Shown here piece after piece: positions 18,521-26,715 of a stretch of DNA of 64,000 nt (the first letter of the stretch is position 1; every line of letters starts with the position of its first letter). This DNA comes from Paenibacillus silvae (GTDB lineage: Bacteria; Bacillota; Bacilli; Paenibacillales; Paenibacillaceae): NCBI RefSeq assembly GCF_014639235.1, contig NZ_BMFU01000010.1:92441-156440 (forward strand). Direction: 5' to 3'. A program made the position numbers and the translations under genes. A model generated the notes under the pieces. It was not told where the DNA came from, searched no databases, and saw only the letters and a list, made by a program, of their open reading frames with translations.

Positions 18521-18663
18521 AATAGGTTAAATAAACCTATTTGATGTTAGCAATATCTTGGTTGCAAAGCAGTTTAAGGCTTTCCCCAGCCTGAGAGTGC
18601 TTTCAATAAGAGGATTATATTCGATTCAAAAAAAAGCGTCAATGCCCTGCCTCACCATTGTTC

Positions 18664-18695
18664 AAAAAAAAAGACCCTGAACGGGTCTTTTTTTG
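18664..18695. terminator. Terminator after the binding-protein gene
   Basis: AAAAAAAAAGACCC-tgaac-GGGTCTTTTTTT is a short symmetric hairpin able to work on both strands. It lies about 60 bp downstream of the 18757-20469 stop. Confidence 0.88.
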
Positions 18696-18756
18696 GTAAA
18701 TTTAATGAGCTCTCGATCTCTACTAAACCAGTTAAGCTATTACATATTACAGATCG

Positions 18757-20469
18757 TTATTTTACATCTTTTCCTGTCCAGAGAGCTACACGGTCCTTAA
18801 TCCATTCCGTGTATTGTTTCTCCATTTCCACTGCACCTGCTTTATCCAGTTCAGCCAGGAAAGCATCATACGTGGCATCGAAGTTCGCTGCTGTAGTCAG
18901 CACCGCTTCCGGAATACGTTTGCGCACGATATCCTGTGTTTTCTGGAACTTCACACTGTAATCGGTGCCTGAAGGTACAGGCATATTATAAGCGGCGCCC
19001 CACTCTTTCAGCTTCAGATCATCTTCAGACGGGAAGAAATCCTTCCAGGTTGTGATGCCGTACGCTTTCAATGTTTCCTTCTCGGCTGCGGTATATCCAG
19101 CCTGAATCTGCTCAGGGAAATTCGTTGTGTAATAATTGCCCGTAGAATCTTTTACCCCATCACCGTATCTAGCACTGAAAGCATTGTACATTCCAATGCC
19201 CGTTTCTTTGGTGAAATTGGCATTATCATTCACTTTGCGATCCTGAATATCCTGCGGGATGACACGTTTGCCATCTTCAACCTTGTAGTGCTCGCCTTCA
19301 ATGCCCCAGTTCCGCAGCACTTGGCCTTCATCCGATGCAAGCCAATCCAGGAATTTGATGATGCGTACCGGATCTTTTGCAGACGTTGTAATACCGATAC
19401 CGTAACCGTCAAAACCGATTGGTTGGAACGTATGGTCCACAATGTCTTTGTTTAAGGATACAGAGAAGTGCGCATAAGTACTGTCATCTTTACCCGCTGA
19501 TTTCAAAGCATTCTCCGCTTCGCCATAGTTCCATTCCTGGTCTATCAAACCCAGCACGCGGCCGCTGGCAATTTTGGACTTGTACTGATCATCCTTTTGC
19601 ACAAAGGTATCTTTGTCCAGCAGGCCCTCGTTGTACATTTTGTTCAGCCAGCGGAAGTATTCCTTCTCTTCTGGACGTTTGTAATGCAGCTTCGCTTCAT
19701 ACGTCTCGGGATCAATGTAGTATTCTCCGTCGTCCGGTGCACCCGTAGCTTGGAAGGCAGGGTTGGTTACTGTAATCATAATCTTCCAGTCATCCGCATT
19801 CAGTGTAAGCGGAATCGTTGGTTGACCGTCGATGGTTGGATGCTTTTCATAATAGGCACGAAGAACATTTTCATAGTCCTCCAGCGTTTTCACTTCAGGG
19901 TAACCGAGCTCTTTCAGCACTTTCTGCTGGATTTCGAATCCGCCTGTAGCGTCAAATACAACATTGTCTATACCCGTAATGGTCGGAATCATATAGATGG
20001 CCTGATCTTCCATGCTGTATTTCAGACGGTTTATCTGATCACCATAAATTTTTTTCAGATTGGGCGCATGCTCCTCAATCAGATCCGTCAGATCGAGCAT
20101 GGCGCCCGCATCCACCAGCTTTGACAGATTTCCTTTGGGGAAAATCATATCAGGGTAGTCACCGCTGGCTGCCATTAACGCAATTTTCTGTTCACCGCCG
20201 TTATTCACATCGTATTCAGCCTCAATGGTAACGCCGGTTTGCTTCGTAATTTCTTTGCCGACAGCATCCTGCATATTGTTCCAGGTCGAACTTGGGTCCG
20301 CACCGAAGAACGAGATCGTAATCGGATCTGTTCCACTGGATTCAGTGTTTGTCTCCTTACTGCCGGAGTTGCCGCATCCAGCGGTCACCAGCATTGCACT
20401 GGCAAGCATTAACATTGCAAACGTTTTGGGTGTCTTACCTGTTATTCTGCTTTTCATTTTGCCTCTCAT
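18757..20469 (-). CDS. Oligosaccharide-binding lipoprotein, LplA type (paralogue 1)
   Basis: 570 aa. Signal peptide with lipobox VTAGC; mature protein of family-1 type with ISFFGADPS, PDMIFPKGNLSKLVDAG and WNYGEAENALKS. It should bind a complex oligosaccharide for the LplB/LplC permeases. Over about residues 180-370 it is almost identical to the neighbouring paralogue at 20535-22235, at DNA level too, while both ends differ more. The first ATG (20469) has AGGGGG 9-10 nt upstream. A terminator follows. Confidence 0.9.
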   Translation of the reverse strand: MRGKMKSRITGKTPKTFAMLMLASAMLVTAGCGNSGSKETNTESSGTDPITISFFGADPSSTWNNMQDAVGKEITKQTGVTIEAEYDVNNGGEQKIALMAASGDYPDMIFPKGNLSKLVDAGAMLDLTDLIEEHAPNLKKIYGDQINRLKYSMEDQAIYMIPTITGIDNVVFDATGGFEIQQKVLKELGYPEVKTLEDYENVLRAYYEKHPTIDGQPTIPLTLNADDWKIMITVTNPAFQATGAPDDGEYYIDPETYEAKLHYKRPEEKEYFRWLNKMYNEGLLDKDTFVQKDDQYKSKIASGRVLGLIDQEWNYGEAENALKSAGKDDSTYAHFSVSLNKDIVDHTFQPIGFDGYGIGITTSAKDPVRIIKFLDWLASDEGQVLRNWGIEGEHYKVEDGKRVIPQDIQDRKVNDNANFTKETGIGMYNAFSARYGDGVKDSTGNYYTTNFPEQIQAGYTAAEKETLKAYGITTWKDFFPSEDDLKLKEWGAAYNMPVPSGTDYSVKFQKTQDIVRKRIPEAVLTTAANFDATYDAFLAELDKAGAVEMEKQYTEWIKDRVALWTGKDVK

Positions 20470-20534
20470 TGTCTATTTCCCCCTAAGTATGAAGGTATTT
20501 ATCTGTACAACAGGCCGAAGCCTGACGATACCTC

Positions 20535-22235
20535 TTATTTCACGTCTTTCCCTGTCCACAGGGATACACGATCCTTGATCCAGACGGTATATTGTTTTTC
20601 CATTTCCACTGCCCCGGCTTTATCCAGTTCAGCCAGCAGTCCATCATACAGCTTGTCGAATTGATCCGGCTTCGCCAGAATTGCTTCAGGAATTCGTTTA
20701 CGGATGATGTCCTGTGTTTTTTGGAAGGTGACATTGTACTCCGTATCAGAAGGCACAGGCATGTTATATGCTGCTCCCCAATCCTTCAGCTTCAGGTCTT
20801 TTTCAGAAGGGAAGAAGTCCTTCCAGGTTGTAATGCCATAGGCCTTCAACGTTTCCTTCTCAGCTGCTGTATATCCAGCCTGAATCTGCTCAGGGAAGTT
20901 GGTTGTGTAATAATTGTCTGTCGAATCCTTCACGCCATCACCATATCTGGCACTGAAAATGCCATACATTCCGATACCGGACTCTTTGGTAAACGCCGAG
21001 TTATCATTGATTTTACGATCCTGAACATCCTCAGGTACGATGCGTTTCCCATTTTCAACCTTGTAGTGCTGGTTCTCGACACCCCAGTTTCTGAGCACTT
21101 GACCTTCGTCAGAAGCAAGCCAATCCATGAATTTAATAATACGTACCGGGTCTTTTGCAGACGTTGTAATACCAATACCGTAACCGTCAAAGCCGGTTGG
21201 CTGGAACGTATGATCCACAATGTCTTTGTTCAAGGATACGGAGAAGTGCGCATAAGTGCTGTCATCTTTACCTGCTGATTTCAAAGCATTCTCGGCTTCG
21301 CCATAGTTCCATTCCTGGTCAATCAGACCCAGCACGCGGCCGCTGGCAATTTTGGACTTGTATTGGTCATCCTTTTGCACAAAGGTATCTTTATCCAGCA
21401 GGCCCTCGTTGTACATTTTGTTCAGCCAGCGGAAGTATTCCTTCTCCTCCGGACGTTTGTAATGCAGCTTCGCTTCATACGTCTCGGGATCAATATAATA
21501 TTCACCATCGTCCGGTGCGCCCGTTGCCTGGAAAGCCGGATTTGTAACCGTAATCATAATCTTCCAATCGTCTGCATTCAGCGTGAGCGGAATGGTGGGC
21601 TGACCGTCAATGGTCGGATGTTTCTCATAATAGGCTCGCAGCACGTTCTCATAATCTTCGAGTGTTTTCACTTCAGGATAACCGAGCTCTTTCAGCACTT
21701 TCTGCTGGATTTCGAATCCGCCTGTAGCGTCAAATACGACGTTGTCTACTCCCACGTTCGTTGGAATCGTATAGATCGCCTGATCTTCGTTACTGTATTT
21801 CAGTCGGTTCATCTGGTCACCGTAGATTTTCTTCAGATTGGGCGCATGCTCCTCAATCAGATCGGTCAGATCGAGCATTGCACCTGCATCCACCAGCTTC
21901 GAAAGGTTTCCTTTAGGATAGATAATATCAGGGTAGTCACCACTGGCAGCCATAAGCGGAATCTTCTGTTCGCCACCATTATTTACGTCAAACTCAGCTT
22001 CAATTGTTACTCCTGTTGCTTTGGTAATCTCTTGCCCGACAGCGTCTTTCATGTTGTTCCAGTTCGGACTAGCGTCTGCGCCAAAGAATGTAAGTGTGAT
22101 CGGTGTCGTTGTGTCCCCCGCGTCCGCCGGTTTTTCTGAAGCTGTTTTCTCTCCGCTACTGCCGCATCCTGCTGTAATAGCCAGCGCGCTGGCTAACAGA
22201 AGCATTGCAAATGTTTTTGGTGATCTGCCCTTCAT
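20535..22235 (-). CDS. Oligosaccharide-binding lipoprotein, LplA type (paralogue 2)
   Basis: 566 aa from ATG 22235 (SD AAGGGGG, 7-8 nt). Signal peptide with lipobox ITAGC, then a linker and the LplA-like fold. It is a tandem paralogue of 18757-20469 (upstream of it, 65 bp gap) and of the more diverged 22634-24319. A ~400-bp leader with several cre-like sites precedes it, and a terminator separates it from paralogue 3, so paralogues 2 and 1 probably form a separately regulated unit. Confidence 0.9.
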   Translation of the reverse strand: MKGRSPKTFAMLLLASALAITAGCGSSGEKTASEKPADAGDTTTPITLTFFGADASPNWNNMKDAVGQEITKATGVTIEAEFDVNNGGEQKIPLMAASGDYPDIIYPKGNLSKLVDAGAMLDLTDLIEEHAPNLKKIYGDQMNRLKYSNEDQAIYTIPTNVGVDNVVFDATGGFEIQQKVLKELGYPEVKTLEDYENVLRAYYEKHPTIDGQPTIPLTLNADDWKIMITVTNPAFQATGAPDDGEYYIDPETYEAKLHYKRPEEKEYFRWLNKMYNEGLLDKDTFVQKDDQYKSKIASGRVLGLIDQEWNYGEAENALKSAGKDDSTYAHFSVSLNKDIVDHTFQPTGFDGYGIGITTSAKDPVRIIKFMDWLASDEGQVLRNWGVENQHYKVENGKRIVPEDVQDRKINDNSAFTKESGIGMYGIFSARYGDGVKDSTDNYYTTNFPEQIQAGYTAAEKETLKAYGITTWKDFFPSEKDLKLKDWGAAYNMPVPSDTEYNVTFQKTQDIIRKRIPEAILAKPDQFDKLYDGLLAELDKAGAVEMEKQYTVWIKDRVSLWTGKDVK

Positions 22236-22474
22236 GTATAATCCCCCTTTTGGATAAAATGAAGCTGTGTATTTGTACATCAGGCTGTGCCTGCTTATAC
22301 CGTCATTCGGGTGGATCCTGTGATATTCTCAGATTCAATAAAATTAAAAGCGCTTACTTGTTTCAATTGAAGAAGGGGTTACATTTTGACCTTAATGATT
22401 AACGATCTTTGTAAATGTCCAAATGTGTTCATTATCTTTGTTTTGGGTAAATAAGTATATCATTGTACAAGTTT

Positions 22475-22570
22475 TGTAAGTGCTTTCACAGTTGTATCAT
22501 AATATCATAAAATACCCTTGTCAATAGCTAACATAAAATTTCTAAAACGGTTTCACTAAAACGTTTTCTG
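22475..22570 (-). promoter_or_regulatory. Cluster of cre-like sites upstream of binding-protein paralogue 2
   Basis: Three sites lie in the 22236-22633 gap: TGTAAGTGCTTTCA (22475-22488), TAAAACGGTTTCAC (22542-22555) and TAAAACGTTTTCTG (22557-22570). A fourth, AAAAGCGCTTACTT, is near 22347. They fit the CcpA/LacI-type consensus loosely to well and suggest catabolite control of a promoter for paralogues 2 and 1. Confidence 0.6.
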
Positions 22571-22571
22571 T

Positions 22572-22609
22572 ATAAAATAAACCCAATGTTCCGGGTTTTA
22601 TTTTATTTT
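22572..22609 (-). terminator. Terminator after binding-protein paralogue 3
   Basis: On the minus strand AATAAAACCC-ggaacatt-GGGTTTATTTTAT forms an A/T-rich hairpin that begins about 25 bp after the stop of 22634-24319. It abuts the cre-like cluster. Confidence 0.7.
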
Positions 22610-22633
22610 CAAAATGGACAAACGTATAGCTCT

Positions 22634-24319
22634 CTATCTCAGTTTATCCTTCCATAAATGAACGCGATTTCGTATGAGCGCTGTATATTGTTTTTCCATT
22701 TTTTCTGCTCCTGCCTGGTTCAGCTCTGTAATCATGCCATTAAAAATCACATCAAATTGCTCGGGTGAGCTGAGCACCGCTTCGGGAATCCGTTTGCGAA
22801 TAATGTCCTGTGTTTTCTGGAATATGACCATATACTCGGAGTCGCTTGGTGCGGGCATGTTGTATGCTGCTCCCCACGGTTTAACCGGGAATTGCTCTTC
22901 GCTAGGGAACAGATCCTTCCATGTCGATGCACCGTAGGCTTGCAGCGTTTCCTTCTCTGCTTCGGTGTATCCCGCTTCAATCTGTTCAGGAAAGTTGGTC
23001 GTGTAATAATTGTCCGTGGAGTCTTTCACACCGTCTCCATACCGTCCGGACATATTTTTATATAATCCAATTCCAGACTCTTTCTGGAACTTGGACGCAT
23101 GATTCGTTTTCTGATCCTGAACAGCCGCAGGAATTACCCGCTTGCCTTCCTTGATCTCATAATGCTTGCCCTCAATGCCCCAGTTCATCAGAACTTGACC
23201 TTCCTCCGAAGCCAGATAATCAAAAAACTTGATCGTTCTCACCGGATCAGGATTTGCTGTAGTGATGCCTACTCCCCAGCCCGATACAAAACCGGGATTC
23301 TGGAAGGAATGATCTCTCATCTCTTCGGACAGAGTGACCGGGAAATGGGAATAGGCCGATTCTGCTTTGCCCTCTGATTTCAGTTCGTTCTCCGCATCAG
23401 CGTATCCCCAATCCTGATCAATAACTCCCAGTACACGTCCACTGGCAATTTTGGATTTATACTGGTCCGATTTCTGGACAAAGCTCTCCTGGTCAAGCAA
23501 ACCTTCGTTGTACATATGATTCAACCAGCGGAAGTACTCCTTTTCCTCCGGGCGTTTATAATGCAACATCGCTTCATAGGTTTCAGGATGGATATAGTAT
23601 TCACCATCATCCGGTGCACCTGTTGCGAGAAATGCCGGGTTGGTGACTGTGATCATAATTCTCCAGCCCTCTGCATCCAGCGTTAACGGAATGGTGGGCT
23701 GACCGTCCGTCACAGGATGCTTCTCACTGTAAGCTCGCAATACATTTTCATAATCCTGAAGGGTGCGGACTGGAGGGTAACCAAGCTCTTTCAGTACTCG
23801 ATGCTGAATACCAAATCCCCCGCCTGCATCAAAATAGGTCTGGTCCACCGCATAATACGTCGGCAGCACATAGATTGCCTGATCTTCATTACTGTATTTC
23901 AGCCGATTCATGTAATTACCATATAGCTTTTTCAGATTGGGAGCGTATTGTTCAATGAGGTCCGTCAGATCCAACATTGCCCCAGCCTCCACCAGCTTGC
24001 TTAGCTCCCCTTTGGGTGACACGATATCGGGGAAGTCTCCGCTAGCTGCCATCAGGGATATTTTGTCCTGTCCCCCGCTCACATCAAACTCTCCGTTCAG
24101 GGTTACCCCTGTTTTGGCTGTAATAACCTTGCCAACATCATCGTTCATGCCATTCCAGTTCGGACTCGGATCTACACTGAAAAAATCGAACGCAAGTGGA
24201 GACGGTACTCCGCTAGTATTCGTAAGTGACGTTTTACCGCCGACGCCTCCATCACAGGATGTAATCAAAAGTAAAGCTAGAAGCGGCCCCAGTGCGACCT
24301 TCATTTTAGAACTGGACAT
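22634..24319 (-). CDS. Oligosaccharide-binding lipoprotein, LplA type (paralogue 3)
   Basis: 561 aa from ATG 24319 (SD AGGGAGG). Signal peptide with lipobox ITSC. It follows the two permease genes and is probably the original partner of the transporter. It aligns along its length with the paralogues at 20535 and 18757 but has many substitutions, also in the middle segment that those two share. The terminator at 22572-22609 ends the permease-binding-protein unit. Confidence 0.9.
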   Translation of the reverse strand: MSSSKMKVALGPLLALLLITSCDGGVGGKTSLTNTSGVPSPLAFDFFSVDPSPNWNGMNDDVGKVITAKTGVTLNGEFDVSGGQDKISLMAASGDFPDIVSPKGELSKLVEAGAMLDLTDLIEQYAPNLKKLYGNYMNRLKYSNEDQAIYVLPTYYAVDQTYFDAGGGFGIQHRVLKELGYPPVRTLQDYENVLRAYSEKHPVTDGQPTIPLTLDAEGWRIMITVTNPAFLATGAPDDGEYYIHPETYEAMLHYKRPEEKEYFRWLNHMYNEGLLDQESFVQKSDQYKSKIASGRVLGVIDQDWGYADAENELKSEGKAESAYSHFPVTLSEEMRDHSFQNPGFVSGWGVGITTANPDPVRTIKFFDYLASEEGQVLMNWGIEGKHYEIKEGKRVIPAAVQDQKTNHASKFQKESGIGLYKNMSGRYGDGVKDSTDNYYTTNFPEQIEAGYTEAEKETLQAYGASTWKDLFPSEEQFPVKPWGAAYNMPAPSDSEYMVIFQKTQDIIRKRIPEAVLSSPEQFDVIFNGMITELNQAGAEKMEKQYTALIRNRVHLWKDKLR

Positions 24320-24521
24320 AATGGTAATCCTCCCTATTTCATACGTCTGTCTTATACGGAACTGTTCTGTTCCTCTCTTAGCTTCCTGTATTATCCCTGC
24401 CGCCACACCTGAAAGTTTTAGCGTATGGCAGCAGCCGGGATATCCTGAGCTTCTCTATATAAGTACTCTATTATAGGTTTACAATCCATTATTAGGCCAG
24501 TCTTTACATCTGCATCAAGGT

Positions 24522-25424
24522 CTATGCTTTTACCGCCCCAAGTGTCATACCACCGACAAAGTATTTTTGCAGGAATGGATACACGATCAGAATAGGAACC
24601 GTTACAACGATGGTAATCGCCATTTTGATGGATTCCGGTGAGATTTGTGCCATCTGCTGCGCCATATCATTGGCATTCCGTCCGGCTCCCGAGCCTTGCT
24701 GTGTACTTTGCAGCACCTTCATCAGCTCGTATTGCAGCGTAGTCAGATGTGCCTTCGAGCCATTATACAGATACGTATCGAACCAGGCATTCCACTGACC
24801 TACAGCCAGGAACAAAGCGATTGTGGCAAGTACCGGTTTGCACAATGGAAGAATAATGCGGTAATAGATTGTAAAATCATTGGCACCGTCCAGCTTGGCT
24901 GATTCCTGCAAGGCATAAGGCAAACCGTCAATGAATGAACGGATAATAAATACGTTCCAGGCGCTGATCATACCAGGCAGTACGTATACCCAGAAGGTAC
25001 CGATCAGATTCAGGTCACGCATCAGAATGTATACCGGGATCAGACCCCCGGAGAAATACATTGTCAGCGCCAACGTGGTGGAAACAAATTTTCGAAGACC
25101 GAAATCAGGTCTGCTCAGTGTAAAAGCGATCATGGATGAGCTGATCAGACCGAGTAGTGTACCCACAAGGGTACGCATAATAGAGATTTTCAAACCTTGC
25201 AGCAAGCCGTCATATTGAAAAATCGTCTGATAGTTCTGCAGCGTAAATTCGCGCGGCCACAGATAGATTCCACCACGTACAGTATCGGCCGAGTTATTCA
25301 GCGAGATCGCCAGTACGTTAAGAAATGGATACAGTGTTACAACCAGCACCATGGTCATCGCGAGGATATTGAATATATCGAACACTTTGTCGCCCCGTGT
25401 GGCATTGAATGCTTTGTTCGCCAT
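24522..25424 (-). CDS. lplC: ABC sugar permease, LplC type
   Basis: 300 aa with six membrane segments. The N-terminus DKVFDIFNILAMTMVLVVTL and the block WPREFTLQNYQTIF are typical of the LplC/YtcP group; the EAA loop ESAKLDGANDFTIYYRIILP is present. It pairs with LplB encoded 14 bp upstream. No ATPase gene is in the locus; a common MsmX-like ATPase encoded elsewhere is expected. Confidence 0.93.
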   Translation of the reverse strand: MANKAFNATRGDKVFDIFNILAMTMVLVVTLYPFLNVLAISLNNSADTVRGGIYLWPREFTLQNYQTIFQYDGLLQGLKISIMRTLVGTLLGLISSSMIAFTLSRPDFGLRKFVSTTLALTMYFSGGLIPVYILMRDLNLIGTFWVYVLPGMISAWNVFIIRSFIDGLPYALQESAKLDGANDFTIYYRIILPLCKPVLATIALFLAVGQWNAWFDTYLYNGSKAHLTTLQYELMKVLQSTQQGSGAGRNANDMAQQMAQISPESIKMAITIVVTVPILIVYPFLQKYFVGGMTLGAVKA

Positions 25425-25438
25425 AATGTCTCCCCTCC

Positions 25439-26422
25439 CTACATGATGCTTTCTTTGGTGAATTTTTTGAACAAGCCGTTTGCCGTAAACAGAAGGATGA
25501 TGCTGACAACGGAGTTGAATATACCAATTGCTGTGCCATACGAGAAACGCCCCATATTCAAACCGTAATTGAGCGCATATAGATCAAGCACCTCTGAGTA
25601 ATCGAGTACCAGACTGTTCTGGAGCAGGAACTGTTTCTCGAAGCCGATGCTGATCAGATGTCCGATGGACATGATGAACAATACCGAGATAGTTGTCCGA
25701 ATACCTGGTAATGTAATATGCCACATCTGTCTGAAACGGTTCGCACCGTCCACACGGGAAGCCTCATACAGCTCCTGGTCAATCCCCGTAATGGCTGCCA
25801 GATAGATGATCGCATTCCAGCCGGTTTCCTTCCACATATCTGAAGCGGTCACAATGTACCAGAACAAATTCCCCTTTGCCATGAACTGGATCGGCTGATC
25901 AATAATATTCAGACCAATCAAAAGATCATTGACAATCCCGCCATCCGTGGACAACATTTTGGTGATAATGCCCGCCACAACAACCCAGGATACAAAGTGA
26001 GGAAGGTAAGATACGGTCTGTACAGCCCGTTTGAAGAACATACCTCTCATTTCATTCAGCAGGATGGCAAAAACAATCGGCACGACAAAACCGACGATCA
26101 GTCCCATCAAGCTCATCGCCAGTGTATTACGAAGCACCAGATAGAATCGGTCATCACTGAACAATTCTGCAAAATGTTTAAACCCGACCCACTGCTGATC
26201 TCCGAAAGACCTGGCCGGTTTATAGTTTTGGAAAGCCATCGTCCATCCCCACAGTGGCAGATAGTTAAATACGAAAACCCAAGCTACGAATGGCAATGAC
26301 ATCAAATAAAGATACTTCTGTTGTTTGATTCTGTCCCAAACTCCGTTTCGCCGCTGCTTCAATGGCGGTTTGGGGTCACTGCTTCTTTTCGCGGAAGCGG
26401 ATTTATTTGTTAGCGTTTCCAT
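25439..26422 (-). CDS. lplB: ABC sugar permease, LplB type
   Basis: 327 aa. A basic N-terminal tail (about 40 residues) precedes six membrane helices (first LYLMSLPFVAWVFVFNYLPL). The EAA loop EASRVDGANRFRQMWHITLP marks the ATPase contact. SD GGAGGGGG precedes the ATG. It is the first gene of the transporter unit, with an operator-like site about 200 bp upstream. Confidence 0.93.
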   Translation of the reverse strand: METLTNKSASAKRSSDPKPPLKQRRNGVWDRIKQQKYLYLMSLPFVAWVFVFNYLPLWGWTMAFQNYKPARSFGDQQWVGFKHFAELFSDDRFYLVLRNTLAMSLMGLIVGFVVPIVFAILLNEMRGMFFKRAVQTVSYLPHFVSWVVVAGIITKMLSTDGGIVNDLLIGLNIIDQPIQFMAKGNLFWYIVTASDMWKETGWNAIIYLAAITGIDQELYEASRVDGANRFRQMWHITLPGIRTTISVLFIMSIGHLISIGFEKQFLLQNSLVLDYSEVLDLYALNYGLNMGRFSYGTAIGIFNSVVSIILLFTANGLFKKFTKESIM

Positions 26423-26626
26423 CTCCGTTCCCCCTCCTCTGTTTTTATAAAATAATCATAATCGATAGAGCGTTTCCAAAATACCATCTGGATTTTAGAG
26501 AAAATCATATAGAAATTAGATATTCCCCTTTAAAACAAGACATTAGACCGTTAAAATTAGTGATAATTTGAACTAACCAACGCACACGAATACATATAAA
26601 GGAAGATATGATTATTAATTACTATA

Positions 26627-26645
26627 AACCGAAAACGTTTTTTAG
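26627..26645 (-). promoter_or_regulatory. cre/LacI-type site upstream of lplB
   Basis: ACCGAAAACGTTTTTTAG contains the GAAAACGTTTTT core of the operator class used elsewhere in the window. It lies in the 293-bp gap between the GH2 gene and lplB, just upstream of the AT-rich probable promoter region. Confidence 0.5.
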
Positions 26646-26674
26646 AAATCGTTTACCTTTGTTTCAGGGCATAT

Positions 26675-26698
26675 CAAAAAGAGACCTTCTCAGGTCCC
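26675..26698 (-). terminator. Terminator of the GH2 gene
   Basis: On the minus strand GGACCT-GAGA-AGGTCTC is followed by TTTTTGATA. It lies 18 bp after the GH2 stop. Confidence 0.8.
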
Positions 26699-26715
26699 TT
26701 AACATGCTCCCTTTT

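Noticed and set aside
18700..18750. Possible tRNA fragment near 18.7 kb
   Set aside because: The segment cannot form a cloverleaf and lacks a T-loop consensus; no tRNA or rRNA gene was recognised in the window.
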